A DNA stretch of 64,000 nt, taken from DATJPY01 sp035506135. GTDB taxonomy: Bacteria > Myxococcota_A > UBA9160 > PR03. Positions 24,460 to 32,875 of the stretch are shown piece after piece. The stretch covers positions 124,001-188,000 of the forward strand of contig DATJPY010000031.1 in NCBI GenBank assembly GCA_035506135.1. The letters run 5' to 3'. Within the stretch, counting starts at the first letter, position 1. Each line of letters begins with the position of its first letter. The notes beneath the pieces are model-generated. The model was not told the origin of the DNA. It saw only the letters and a list, made by a program, of their open reading frames with translations, and did no database searches. The translations under genes were made by a program, and so were the position numbers.

Positions 24460-24572
24460 CCTTCTCCCTGGCTCGCCTGAGTCGGTGCCGGGCCGTCGCG
24501 AGCGGGTGATCTTGCCAGACGCGCCTCAGCGCCTAGCGTGCGGCGCCTGCTGGGGTTTCGGGCCGACGCCCC

Positions 24573-26192
24573 TCAGGGCTGCAGGCCGAGCGCCTCGAGC
24601 GCGCGGCCCCTGGCGCCCTTGTAGTCGGCCTTGCCGTTCGGGGCACGCAGGCTCACGTCGGCGAAGACGACGCGTTTCGGAGTCTTGTAGCCCGCCAGCC
24701 GCTCGCGCACGTGGCGGCGCAGCTCCGCCTCGTCGGCGCGGGCGCCCGGCTCGAGCAGGACCACGCCGGTGACCGCCTCGCCCCAGGTGTCGTCGGGCAC
24801 ACCGACCACGATCGCATCGGCCACACAGGGATGTGTCTTCAGCGCCTCCTCGACCTCTTCGGGGTAGACCTTCTCGCCGGCGGTGTTGATGCACACGGAG
24901 CCGCGGCCGAGCAGGTTCAGCGTGCCGTCGGCGTTCACCGTGCACCAGTCGCCGGGGATCGACCAGCGGCGCCCCTGATACTCCTTGAAGGTCTCCGCGG
25001 TCTTCTTCTCGTCCTTGTAGTAGCCGAGCGGGATCGGACCCGATCGCGCGATGTAGCCCGGCTCGTCGCCGCCGGGGGCGACCTCGCGGCCGTCCGGCGT
25101 GAAGACCTTGCAGTTGGGACCGATCCGGAACTTCGCGAGCTGCACCGTGCTGTCGCGGGTGGTGAGCTCGGTGCCGAATCCGACCGCCTCGCTCGATCCG
25201 AACGAGTCGTAGAGGATCGCGTGAGGCAGGTGCTTCAGGAGACCCTGCTTGATCGGGGGGCTGAAGATCACGCCGGACGACACCACGAGCAGGAAGCGCG
25301 AGAGGTCCCAGCGCCCCGGGTTCTCGTCGAGCGCCTTCAGCATCGGCCGGGCGAAGGCGTCGCCGACGATGGCCGCGGCGTTGACCCCGCGCGCCTCGAT
25401 CGTGGCCCAGAGCTCCTCGGCGTCGAGGCTCTTGCCCGCGAGCGTCACGATCGTTCCGCCGCTGCCGAGCGCGTTGATCGCCGTGAAGAGCCCCGTGCCG
25501 TGCATCAGTGGACAGGCGGGCAGGAGCCGCTGCGCGCGCGCCTCCTGGGCGACGCGCCCGCGATGCTCCTCGGCGCTCTCGCTCGCCTTCTCCGCGACCA
25601 CCGCGTTGCCGCCGCCGCCGAGCGCGTGATAGAGGGCGCGGTGCTCCCACATCACGCCCTTCGGCATTCCGGTGGTGCCACCGGTGTACATGAAGAGCAG
25701 ATCGCTCGGGCTGCGCTGGATCTCGAGCCGGCGCTCCGTCCCGTCGCCGACCAGCTCCGCGTAGGGGGTCGCGAAGCCGTTGCCGGAGCTCCCGTCCTCG
25801 ATCTCGATCCAGCTTCGCACCGTGGGCAGGCGGTCGCGCACCTTGGCGATGCGGTCGGCGAACTCAGCCTCGTAGACCACCGCCGTGGCATCCGAGTTGT
25901 CGAGCAGGTAGCAGAGCTCCTCCTCGCGGTAGCGGTAGTTGACGTTGACCGGCACCAGGCGCGCCTTGAGGCCGGCGATCAGGGCCTCGACGAACTCGGG
26001 GCGGTTGTAGGCGTACAGCGCGAGCTTGTCTCCCGGTCGGTGCTCCCGCGCGAGCTCGAGCGCGAGCGCGTTGGCGCGCCGGTCGAGCTCGCGCCAGGTG
26101 CGCGTCGGCCCGTCGATGCCGTGGGCGAGCGCGAGGCGCTCCGGAACGGTGTCAGCGACCAGCTCGAAGAGGTCGGCGAGATTCCAGTCCAT
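24573..26192 (-). CDS. Acyl-CoA synthetase (AMP-forming)
   Basis: A 539-residue ANL-superfamily ligase. The ATP loop is YTGGTTGMPKGVMWEH (near 180). Other motifs are SFGSSEAVGFGTE, the hinge and core PGDWCTVNADGTLNLLGRGS, and the A10 Lys in APNGKADYKG. It activates a carboxylic acid to the acyl-CoA through an acyl-AMP. The sequence type (MWEHRALY, GDAFARPML) is that of the fatty/steroid acyl-CoA synthetases common in actinobacteria and deltaproteobacteria. It stands alone on the reverse strand. Confidence 0.93.
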   Translation of the reverse strand: MDWNLADLFELVADTVPERLALAHGIDGPTRTWRELDRRANALALELAREHRPGDKLALYAYNRPEFVEALIAGLKARLVPVNVNYRYREEELCYLLDNSDATAVVYEAEFADRIAKVRDRLPTVRSWIEIEDGSSGNGFATPYAELVGDGTERRLEIQRSPSDLLFMYTGGTTGMPKGVMWEHRALYHALGGGGNAVVAEKASESAEEHRGRVAQEARAQRLLPACPLMHGTGLFTAINALGSGGTIVTLAGKSLDAEELWATIEARGVNAAAIVGDAFARPMLKALDENPGRWDLSRFLLVVSSGVIFSPPIKQGLLKHLPHAILYDSFGSSEAVGFGTELTTRDSTVQLAKFRIGPNCKVFTPDGREVAPGGDEPGYIARSGPIPLGYYKDEKKTAETFKEYQGRRWSIPGDWCTVNADGTLNLLGRGSVCINTAGEKVYPEEVEEALKTHPCVADAIVVGVPDDTWGEAVTGVVLLEPGARADEAELRRHVRERLAGYKTPKRVVFADVSLRAPNGKADYKGARGRALEALGLQP

Positions 26193-26284
26193 CGGTCTAG
26201 TCCATCGGCCTCCCTCGCGAAGCCCGGGAGCGCGAGCGGCCGGAGCGCCCGGAGCTGACGGTCACCACGTTACACGAGGGTCGC

Positions 26285-26290
26285 TACGAT
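26285..26290 (+). promoter_or_regulatory. -10 element (TACGAT) for leaderless apaH-like gene
   Basis: TACGAT ends 6 bases before the GTG at 26297 and there is no SD. Confidence 0.45.
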
Positions 26291-26296
26291 CGCCGC

Positions 26297-27142
26297 GTGC
26301 AGCGGATCTTCGTGGGCGACGTGCAGGGCTGCGCCGACGAGCTCGAGCAGGTGATCGCGCGGGCCGAGCGCGAGCACGGCGACGCCTTCGAGCTCTGGCT
26401 CGTCGGCGACCTGGTGAACCGCGGCCCCAGGAGCCGCCGCGCGCTCGAGCGCGTGCGCGCGCTCGCAGACCGCGGGCGCGCGCGCGCCGTGCTCGGGAAC
26501 CACGAGCTGGCGCTGCTGCGCGTCGCCTTCGGCCAGCGTGCGCCGGCCCCGGGCGACACCTTCGGGGACGTGCTCGACGGCGCCGACCGCGACGCGTGGC
26601 TCGACTGGATCCGTGGCTGGCCGCTCGCGATCACCGGCCGCCTCGGCGCCCGGCGCTTTGCGATGGTGCACGCCGCCGTCGCCCCGGAGTGGAGCCTCGA
26701 CGAGCTCGAGGCCCACGCGCGGCGCGTGGAGAAGCGGCTGCGCCGCTCGCGCGACGCAGCCGCCGAGCTGCTCGCGGCCGAGCCCGGCGAGGATCCCGAG
26801 GCCGACGTGCTCGCGCGCGTCACGCGCTGCCGCAGCGTCGACGCCCGCGGCCGCTGGTCGAGCCGTCCCCCGGAGCGCCCCGACGGCGCCTGGCACCGGC
26901 GCTGGGCCTCGCGCGCGCACGACTACGCAGTCGTGTACGGACACTGGGCGCTTCAGGGACTCCACGTGGCCCCGATGCTGCGCGGGCTCGACAGCGGTTG
27001 TGTGTACAATGGGTCGCCGAACCCCACGTTCCTCACCGCCTGGGTGCCGCCGCCGGACGCGCGCGAGCCCTTCGCCGTGCCCGACGAGCACTTCTGGCGC
27101 ATCCCCGCGCGCGGCGTGTACTGGCGCGGCGGCGCTGACTGA
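26297..27142 (+). CDS. apaH: ApaH-like diadenosine tetraphosphatase
   Basis: A 281-residue calcineurin-like phosphoesterase. The metal-binding motifs are in order: GDVQGCADE, GDLVNRGPRS and GNHE, then VHAAVAPEW, YGHWALQG and LDSGCVYN. Length and C-terminal layout match ApaH, which splits Ap4A symmetrically to two ADP. The start is GTG with no SD. A PPP-type protein phosphatase role cannot be fully excluded. Downstream lies the only long gap in the window. Confidence 0.9.
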   Translation: MQRIFVGDVQGCADELEQVIARAEREHGDAFELWLVGDLVNRGPRSRRALERVRALADRGRARAVLGNHELALLRVAFGQRAPAPGDTFGDVLDGADRDAWLDWIRGWPLAITGRLGARRFAMVHAAVAPEWSLDELEAHARRVEKRLRRSRDAAAELLAAEPGEDPEADVLARVTRCRSVDARGRWSSRPPERPDGAWHRRWASRAHDYAVVYGHWALQGLHVAPMLRGLDSGCVYNGSPNPTFLTAWVPPPDAREPFAVPDEHFWRIPARGVYWRGGAD

Positions 27143-27680
27143 GCGCGACCTGTCGCGGCCGTGACGTCGCGACCAGAAACGGCTTGATCTTTTCCGCCAT
27201 GGGCGTAGAGTGGCGTGGTACCCCGGCGTCGGGCGCAAGGAGACCGAGGTCCCGCTCTCGCCGGCCCATCGAAGCGCCGTGCGCGCCGGGTACACACGAG
27301 TGCCGGCAGCTGCGGGTTGAGGCAGGGGAAGGCTTCCCGGACCCGGGAGCTTCCAAACACAAGCCGGAGACCGACGGAGGCGACGACTCGATCGGTCGTC
27401 GATCAGGGCCCTGGGCGCGCGGCGCTGCAGATCCCGTGAGCTCCGCACGAGCAGGCGCGCGGCGAGCGGGCGAGACGCCTCCCGAGGACGCGGCAAAGCG
27501 TGGGCTCGGCACGCGCTCCATCGACGAGCACTCCGTGGGTGTGCTCCATCGGCGTGTGGACGGGAAACGCGCCGAGGGACGCGCCGACGGAGGCCGGGAC
27601 ACCGACGCGTCGCTCCGGTGATTGGCCTAGAGCCGGGCTGCCCCGACGGAGGTCCAGGAAGCCCCCTGCCGCCTCGGCGA
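27143..27680. other. 538-bp gap without a convincing gene; promoter plus structured segment
   Basis: Lies between two convergent genes. Open frames here are Arg/Pro-rich and match nothing I recognise. A promoter-like pair at 27184-27211 faces right. Just after the inferred start, 27218-27228 can pair with 27284-27293 (10 bp with one bulged C), enclosing ~55 bases. Further on, GGGAAG (27326-27331) can pair with CTTCCC (27333-27338), or the latter with a CCGGGAG downstream, two mutually exclusive stems. A string AGCCGGAGACC at 27362 resembles a B12 box with one base missing, but the rest of a cobalamin riboswitch is not found. It may encode an RNA. Confidence 0.35.
27184..27211 (+). promoter_or_regulatory. 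Orphan sigma-70-like promoter in the 27.1-27.7 kb gap
   Basis: TTGATC (27184-27189), a 16-base spacer and TAGAGT (27206-27211), with no gene downstream on this strand. The predicted start is near 27218. Confidence 0.4.
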
Positions 27681-28589
27681 TCAGCGCGTGGCGTGCTCTT
27701 GGAGCGCCTCGCGCGCTTCCTGTCGCAGCAGCGGGTCTGCGTCGCGCTCCGAGACTGTGCGCACCTTCGCCGCGACGTCGTCCGACCAGATCTGCCCCGC
27801 GACGCGCACGGCCCGGCGGCGCAGCTCGAGGTCCTCGCTCGCGAGGGCGCGATCGAGCGCGGCGCCGAGCTCGGGCGACGAGAAGAGCGCACCCCCGTGC
27901 AGGGCGACGTCCAGGATCAGCGGATCCGGCGCGTCGCCCGGCAGGCCGCGCAGCAGCGCGCTCGCGCCGGCGGGCTGCATCGAGGCGAGGCGCGCCGAGA
28001 CGCGCCGCACCTCGATCGGGCGCTGTCCGTCGAGCGCGACGCGGGCGCGCTCCACGGCGGCCGCGTCGCCGAGCGGCGGGAGCTTCGAGCGCAGGTCGAC
28101 GAGGGCCGTCGCGGCGGTCGCGCGCATCGCCTCGTCGCTCCCGTCGAGCCAGGAGAGGTAGAGCGCGAGGAGCTGCTGCGGGTCGCCGCGCGCCGCGACG
28201 AGCTTCGGCAGCTCCTCGCGCCAGGCGCGCGCACTCGCCGCGTCGCGCAGCACGATGACGTCCTTCGGGTCGTCGGCCAGCACGTACGGCGGCCGGGCGC
28301 CGCGCAGCAGGAACACCGCCGGCATGCCGACCGCGAGCGGAGGCGGCTTCGACGGCGCGCGCTTGATCTCGAAGCTCGGGCCGAGCGCGCCGGTCAGCAC
28401 CTGCGCGTCGCCGACCTCGATGCGTCCATCGTGGATCGCGGTCACGGTGGCGATGGCGACGGCATCGGCCTGCGCGAGGCGCAGGTGGAAGGGCAGGGGC
28501 CCGACCGGCATCGGGTGCACCGACTGCGCCGAGGCGGCGCCCGCGCAGGCGATCCAGAGAGCCGCGAGGACGGCGCGGGAGGGGCGCAT
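27681..28589 (-). CDS. Exported HEAT-repeat-like protein of unknown function
   Basis: A 302-residue protein. It starts MRPSRAVLAALWIACAGAAS and has a signal peptide ending near ASAQS. The first ~110 mature residues form a beta-rich segment (ADAVAIATVTAIHDG, VGMPAVFLLRG) like an OB-fold. From about residue 135 on it has helical repeats with regular Ala/Leu/Arg (DEAMRATAATALVDLR, DLELRRRAVRVAGQ, PLLRQEAREALQEH), as in HEAT/PBS-lyase repeats. No enzyme motif. The ATG has no SD and a TATACT element 8 bases ahead, so probably leaderless. Confidence 0.72.
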   Translation of the reverse strand: MRPSRAVLAALWIACAGAASAQSVHPMPVGPLPFHLRLAQADAVAIATVTAIHDGRIEVGDAQVLTGALGPSFEIKRAPSKPPPLAVGMPAVFLLRGARPPYVLADDPKDVIVLRDAASARAWREELPKLVAARGDPQQLLALYLSWLDGSDEAMRATAATALVDLRSKLPPLGDAAAVERARVALDGQRPIEVRRVSARLASMQPAGASALLRGLPGDAPDPLILDVALHGGALFSSPELGAALDRALASEDLELRRRAVRVAGQIWSDDVAAKVRTVSERDADPLLRQEAREALQEHATR

Positions 28590-28597
28590 CGGCGGCG

Positions 28598-28603
28598 AGT
28601 ATA
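28598..28603 (-). promoter_or_regulatory. -10 element (TATACT) for the leaderless HEAT-like gene
   Basis: TATACT on the reverse strand ends 8 bases before the ATG at 28589; no SD. Confidence 0.48.
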
Positions 28604-28631
28604 CGCGGGAGGGCCCGGCGACCCCTGGCGC

Positions 28632-28637
28632 TACATT
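28632..28637 (+). promoter_or_regulatory. -10 element (TACATT) for the leaderless RNA methyltransferase
   Basis: TACATT ends 7 bases before the ATG at 28645 with no SD. It is divergent from the HEAT gene -10 only 28 bases away. Confidence 0.45.
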
Positions 28638-28644
28638 CCCATCC

Positions 28645-29826
28645 ATGTCGGCTCCCACCGCCGCAGTCGGCGCGGCGCCCGTCGTGGAGCTGCGCGTCGA
28701 CTCGATCGCCGCGGGCGGCGATGGCGTCGGGCGCGCTCCCGACGGGCGGGTGGTGTTCGTCCCGCTCACGGCTCCGGGCGACCGCGTGCGCGTGCGCCTG
28801 GTCGAGACGCGGGCGCGCTACGCGCGCGGCGAGGTGGAGGCGCTGCTCGAGCCCGGGCCCGCGCGCAGCGAGCCGCGCTGCGCCGTGTTCGGCGCGTGCG
28901 GCGGCTGCAGCTGGCAGCACCTGCGCTACGAGGCGCAGATCGACGCGAAGCGAGCGATTGCGCGCGAGGCGCTCCGCCGCATCGGCGGGCTGCGCGCGCT
29001 TCCCCCGATCGAGACCATCCCCTCGCCCGAGCCGTACGGCTATCGCAGCCGGGCGCGCGTGCTCGCGGCCGGGGGGCGGGTCGGCTACCGGCGCCGGCGC
29101 TCGCACGCCGTGTGCGCGGTGACGCAGTGTCCGCTGCTCGCTCCTGCGCTCGACCGAGCGCTCGGGGCGCTCGCGGCCCGGCCGCCCGCCGAGGACGGCG
29201 AGTGGGAGCTCGCTCTCGGCGAGGGCGATCGGGTGCGCTGCGCGCCGCTCGCCGCGGGCCACGGCGCCGAGCCGATTCCGCTCCGGGTCGACGCCGATCG
29301 CATCGAGGTATCGGTCGGGGTCTTCGCCCAGGCGAACGCCGCCCTGCTCGACCCGCTGGCGCGCGCCGTGCTCGGTGCGGCGGGCTACGGAGAGGAGGCG
29401 CTCGAGCTGTTCGCGGGCGCCGGCTCCTTCACGCTCGGGCTCGCGCGCCGCTTCGCGCGCGTGACGGCCGTCGAGGCGGATCCGGCCGCGACCCGCGATC
29501 TGCTTCGCAACACCGCTGGCCGACACGTTCGCGTGATCGAGGCACGCGTCGAGGCGTGGCTCGAGCGCGGAGGCGCGGACGCGCTGGCGCCCGAGGCCAT
29601 CGTGCTCGACCCACCGCGCGGCGGGCTCGGGCCCGGTGCCGCCGCCCGCCTCGCCGCGCTTCCGGCGCGGCGCACCGCGTACCTCTCGTGCGACCCCGCG
29701 ACCCTGGCGCGCGACGTCGCGGTGCTCGCGGCGCGCGGCCACCGGCTCTCCCGGCTCTGGCTCTTCGACCTCTTCCCGCAGACGCCCCACGTCGAGGTGC
29801 TCGCGCTCCTCGAACGCGACGGCTAG
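28645..29826 (+). CDS. RlmD/RumA-type 23S rRNA (uracil-5-)-methyltransferase
   Basis: A 393-residue TrmA-superfamily SAM methyltransferase. An N-terminal TRAM domain (about 8-65) is followed by an Fe-S cysteine set CAVFGACGGCSWQH with a fourth Cys further on (VTQCPLL). The SAM fold has ALELFAGAGSFTLGLA, AIVLDPPRGGLG and the catalytic Cys in YLSCDPATLARD. Such enzymes make m5U in 23S rRNA (U747/U1939) or tRNA; which site is used cannot be decided here. The start is supported by the TACATT element. Confidence 0.92.
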   Translation: MSAPTAAVGAAPVVELRVDSIAAGGDGVGRAPDGRVVFVPLTAPGDRVRVRLVETRARYARGEVEALLEPGPARSEPRCAVFGACGGCSWQHLRYEAQIDAKRAIAREALRRIGGLRALPPIETIPSPEPYGYRSRARVLAAGGRVGYRRRRSHAVCAVTQCPLLAPALDRALGALAARPPAEDGEWELALGEGDRVRCAPLAAGHGAEPIPLRVDADRIEVSVGVFAQANAALLDPLARAVLGAAGYGEEALELFAGAGSFTLGLARRFARVTAVEADPAATRDLLRNTAGRHVRVIEARVEAWLERGGADALAPEAIVLDPPRGGLGPGAAARLAALPARRTAYLSCDPATLARDVAVLAARGHRLSRLWLFDLFPQTPHVEVLALLERDG

Positions 29827-29905
29827 AGTGGACGGCGCAGAACGCGCCTCCCGAGCGGCTCGAATCGCGACGCGCTGCGGACCTCCGGCGGCCGAGGCTC
29901 ACGAC

Positions 29906-30535
29906 GTGTCCCCCATCAACGGCAAGCCGAGCTTCGTGCTCTACGTCGAGGGCCCGCGCGACCGGGGCGTGCTCGAGGCCTGGGCGCGGGCGTTCTCGCC
30001 GCCACTCGCGCGCGCGCTGCCGTCGATCACGGTGATCCTCGGCGGGCGCCAGCCCGCGCGCGCCGCGGGCGACTTCCGCGAGCGGCGCGAGCGCGGGGGC
30101 GCGACTGCCGCGCTGTGCGTGCTCGACCGCGACGGCCGCGCCGACGCGCCGCCGCCCGCTCCCGAGGAGCCCGGGCTCGAGTTCTTCACCTGGGGCCGGC
30201 GCCACATCGAGAGCTATCTGCTGGTGCCCGACGCGATCCGCCGCAGCCTGCGGCTGGCCGCCGACGACTCGCGCATCGAGCGCTTCTTCCGCAGCGAGCT
30301 GCCCGCGCCGGACGACGAGCCGGCGCTGCGCGAGCTCGCGGCGAAGCCGCTCTTCGCCGCCCACGGCGGGCTCGAGCGGCTGCTCGGCCGGCGCGTGTCG
30401 CCGGGACAGGTCGCGCGCGCGATGCGGTCCGGAGAGCTCCACGGCGAGGTGCGGGATCTGCTCGCACGCCTGTGCGCGGGGCTCGGCATCCGCGAGGCCG
30501 CCACCGTCGTGCGACGGCCGCTGCGCATCCCGTAG
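29906..30535 (+). CDS. Stand-alone TOPRIM-like protein
   Basis: A 209-residue protein with a TOPRIM-type pattern. There is an acidic residue after a hydrophobic strand (FVLYVEGPRDRGVLEAW), then LGGRQ and a DxD strand (ALCVLDRDGRAD), followed by FFTWGRRHIESYLLVP. That order is seen in OLD-family nuclease and DUF4435-like TOPRIM regions. Normally an AAA ATPase is fused or adjacent; none is present here. I chose the GTG at 29906 from where the recognisable fold begins. Function unknown; nuclease or RNA-processing roles are possible. It follows the rRNA methyltransferase by 79 bases. Confidence 0.65.
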   Translation: MSPINGKPSFVLYVEGPRDRGVLEAWARAFSPPLARALPSITVILGGRQPARAAGDFRERRERGGATAALCVLDRDGRADAPPPAPEEPGLEFFTWGRRHIESYLLVPDAIRRSLRLAADDSRIERFFRSELPAPDDEPALRELAAKPLFAAHGGLERLLGRRVSPGQVARAMRSGELHGEVRDLLARLCAGLGIREAATVVRRPLRIP

Positions 30536-30542
30536 CCGCCCG

Positions 30543-31553
30543 ATGCGCGCGATGCGTCTCGGCCGACCCGCCCCGGTGGAGTCGATGCCGCTCGAGAGGG
30601 TCGAGCGCGCGGCGCCCGAGCCCGGACCGGACGAGGTGCTCGTACGCGTCGAGGTCTGCGGCGTCTGCCGCACCGACCTGCACGTCGTCGAGGGCGAGCT
30701 CGCGCCGCAGCGCGCCGAGGTCGTGCCGGGCCACCAGGTGGTCGGCCGGGTCGAGCGCTGCGGCGCGGACGTGCGCGATGTCCGCGTCGGCGATCGGGTC
30801 GGCATCGCCTGGCTGCAGCGCGCGTGCGGCGTCTGCCGCTTCTGCGCGCGCGGCGACGAGAACCTGTGCCTCGCGCCGCGCTTCACCGGCTGGCATGTCG
30901 ACGGCGGCTACGCCGAGCTCGCGGTGGCGCCGGCCGCCTTCGTGTACCCGATCCCCGAGGCGCTTCCCGCGCGCGAGGCCGCACCGCTCCTGTGCGCCGG
31001 AATCATCGGCTACCGCGCCTTCCAGCGCGCGCGCGTGGCGCGCGGCGGCCGCCTCGGGATCTGGGGCTTCGGCGGGTCGGCGCACATCGTGATCCAGCTC
31101 GCGCGGCACGCCGGCTGCGAGGTCTACGTGTTCTCGCGCGCCGCGCTCCACGGAGAGCTGGCGCGCGACCTCGGTGCCCGCTGGGTCGGCGGCAGCGACG
31201 ATCCGCCGCCGGTCGCGCTCGACGGCGCGATCCTGTTCGCGCCCGCCGGTCCGCTGGTTCCGGTCGCCCTCGCGCGCCTCGACCGCGGCGCCACGCTCGC
31301 GATCGCGGGCATCCACCTGTCCGAGATCCCGCCGCTCGACTACGAGCGGCACCTGTTCGAGGAGCGCACGCTCACCTCGGTGACCGCCAACACGCGCGCC
31401 GACGGCCGAGCCCTCCTGCGCCTGGCTGCCGAGATCCCGATTCGCACCCACTCGCGCGTGTATCCTCTCGAGGCCGCGAACCAGGCGCTGATCGACCTGA
31501 AGGGCGATCGCGTGCGCGGCGCCGCCGTGCTCGAGGTGGAGCGGTCCGCATGA
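30543..31553 (+). CDS. Zinc-dependent alcohol dehydrogenase
   Basis: A 336-residue MDR alcohol dehydrogenase of the propanol-preferring AdhA type. Catalytic Zn ligands are in CGVCRTDLH and GHQVVGRV. The structural Zn has the four-Cys lobe CGVCRFCARGDENLC. The cofactor fold is LGIWGFGGSAHIVIQLARHAG. It oxidises or reduces alcohols/aldehydes with NAD(H). It begins 7 bases after the TOPRIM-like gene and overlaps the acetyltransferase gene (ATGA). Confidence 0.93.
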   Translation: MRAMRLGRPAPVESMPLERVERAAPEPGPDEVLVRVEVCGVCRTDLHVVEGELAPQRAEVVPGHQVVGRVERCGADVRDVRVGDRVGIAWLQRACGVCRFCARGDENLCLAPRFTGWHVDGGYAELAVAPAAFVYPIPEALPAREAAPLLCAGIIGYRAFQRARVARGGRLGIWGFGGSAHIVIQLARHAGCEVYVFSRAALHGELARDLGARWVGGSDDPPPVALDGAILFAPAGPLVPVALARLDRGATLAIAGIHLSEIPPLDYERHLFEERTLTSVTANTRADGRALLRLAAEIPIRTHSRVYPLEAANQALIDLKGDRVRGAAVLEVERSA

Positions 31554-32068
31554 ACCATCGCGTCGTGCTGCGCAAGCCGGTCTGGCGGGATCGCCACGAG
31601 TTCCTGGGGTTGGTGCGCGCCAGCCGCGCCTTCCACCGCGGCTGGGTGGCGCCCGCGTCGTCGTCGGTCGCGTACGCCGCCTCGCTCCAGCGCCAGCGGC
31701 GCGGGACGCACCTCGGCTTCCTCGCCCGCCGCGTCGAGGACGGCGCGCTGATCGGCGTGGTGAGCCTCAACGAGATCGTGCGGGGCACGTATCAGGGCGC
31801 CTACCTCGGCTACTACGCCGACGCCCGCTTCGCGGGGCGGGGCTACATGCGCGAGGCCGTGGCGCTGGCGCTGGAGCGGGCCTTCGGTCCCCTGCGCCTG
31901 CACCGCGTCGAGGCCAACATCCAGCCCGCGAACCAGCGCTCGATCGCGCTGGTCCGGAGCCTCGGCTTCCGCCGCGAAGGCTTCTCGCCGCGCTACTTGA
32001 AGATCGGCGGACGCTGGCGCGATCACGAGCGCTGGGCCCTGCTGCGCGAGGACTGGTCACCGCGTTAG
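31550..32068 (+). CDS. RimJ/RimL-like GNAT acetyltransferase
   Basis: A 172-residue GNAT protein. It has VVSLNEIVRGTYQGAYLGYY, then the acetyl-CoA loop RFAGRGYMREAV, and RVEANIQPANQRSIALVRSLGF with the Asn/Ser pattern of ribosomal-protein alanine acetyltransferases, ending GRWRDHERWALLREDW. The likely target is an N-terminal amino group, but other amines are possible. The ATG overlaps the ADH stop. A strong hairpin follows the stop. Confidence 0.92.
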   Translation: MNHRVVLRKPVWRDRHEFLGLVRASRAFHRGWVAPASSSVAYAASLQRQRRGTHLGFLARRVEDGALIGVVSLNEIVRGTYQGAYLGYYADARFAGRGYMREAVALALERAFGPLRLHRVEANIQPANQRSIALVRSLGFRREGFSPRYLKIGGRWRDHERWALLREDWSPR

Positions 32069-32071
32069 GAG

Positions 32072-32094
32072 GCCGCCGAGCGAAGCTCGGCGGC
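32072..32094. terminator. Bidirectional hairpin terminator candidate
   Basis: A perfect 10-bp inverted repeat (GCCGCCGAGC / GCTCGGCGGC) with a GAA loop, lying exactly between two convergent stop codons (32068 and 32094). It has no U-tract, as is common at such GC content. Confidence 0.6.
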
Positions 32095-32756
32095 TAGCGC
32101 GGTGCGTCGCCGGCGGGCGCGACCGGGCTCTCGACGGCGAACACCGCGATCCGCGTCGCGCCGCCGTGCTTGAAGCGGATCGAGATCTTGGTGCGCACCT
32201 CGACGCGGGTCGCCTCGGGCGGCAGCCGCGGGTCGGAGCCGGGCGCGATCGACTCCTGCGCTGCGTACACCCACGACGAGCGCTGCCGCTCGGCCGCGTG
32301 CGGCGGGCCGAGCACCTCCTTGACCTCTCCGAGCGGCTGGCCCACGTGGAGCCCGACACCATTGCTGGTCGCGGCGTTCAGCCGGAACAGCGGCTTGCAG
32401 TCGTTGGCGTTGAGGAGGTCGAGCGGAGGCGTCTTCATCGAGTACATCGTGTAGCCCCAGCCGGTGGTGGTCTCCTCGAAGACGACGAAGGTCTGGTCGG
32501 ATCCGACGTAGCAGATCGAGCGCGGCGCATCGCGGCGCATGACGACGGTCGCTTCGCCGAGCTTCGCCATCACGGGATCGAGCCCGGCGCGACCCATCGT
32601 CACGCCCAGGATCGAGAAGAGGCGCGGATCCGGCGGCGGGTGCGCGGCCGCCGGCGGCGTCCCGCCGCCCGATTCCGAGCCCTGGCCCGACGCGCTGGCG
32701 CCTCGTGCGGGTGCGATCAGCGCGCAGAGCAGCAGCATCGCTGCCCCGAGCTTCAC
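32094..32756 (-). CDS. Exported protein of unknown function
   Basis: A 220-residue protein with a signal peptide (MKLGAAMLLLCALIAPARG) and a Gly/Ser/Pro-rich segment to about residue 43. The compact domain (about 45-205) has FSILGVTMGRAGLDPVMAKLG and GLHVGQPLGEVKEVLGPPH. Two such G-D-x-V-x-x-hLG segments suggest a duplicated fold like small outer-membrane lipoprotein (SmpA/BamE-type) domains. That is inference only. The GTG start has GGAGGGGG upstream. Convergent with the acetyltransferase. Confidence 0.72.
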   Translation of the reverse strand: MKLGAAMLLLCALIAPARGASASGQGSESGGGTPPAAAHPPPDPRLFSILGVTMGRAGLDPVMAKLGEATVVMRRDAPRSICYVGSDQTFVVFEETTTGWGYTMYSMKTPPLDLLNANDCKPLFRLNAATSNGVGLHVGQPLGEVKEVLGPPHAAERQRSSWVYAAQESIAPGSDPRLPPEATRVEVRTKISIRFKHGGATRIAVFAVESPVAPAGDAPR

Positions 32757-32835
32757 CCTCGTTCCCCCTCCGCAGACGCGAGCGATGCCGACCCCGAGAG
32801 CGCGTGGTAGCCTAGCGGCCCGATCGACGGGCGGC

Positions 32836-32863
32836 CCTTCAGACCGCCGCCTTCAGACCGCCG
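32836..32863 (+). repeat. Tandem 14-bp direct repeat upstream of the HupE-like gene
   Basis: Two exact adjacent copies of CCTTCAGACCGCCG, 12 bases before the first HupE-like start. Operator or slippage product. Confidence 0.5.
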
Positions 32864-32875
32864 GAGTGGCTCAGC

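Noticed and set aside
27362..27372. B12-box-like AGCCGGAGACC suggesting a cobalamin riboswitch
   Set aside because: One base short of the consensus; the other conserved blocks (GGTG...AATCC, CCCGCAACTGT, GCCACT) were not found, and no B12 gene is downstream.
27184..27621. 145-codon frame in the 27.1-27.7 kb gap
   Set aside because: Arg/Gly/Pro-rich, no family match, and a promoter -10 lies inside it.
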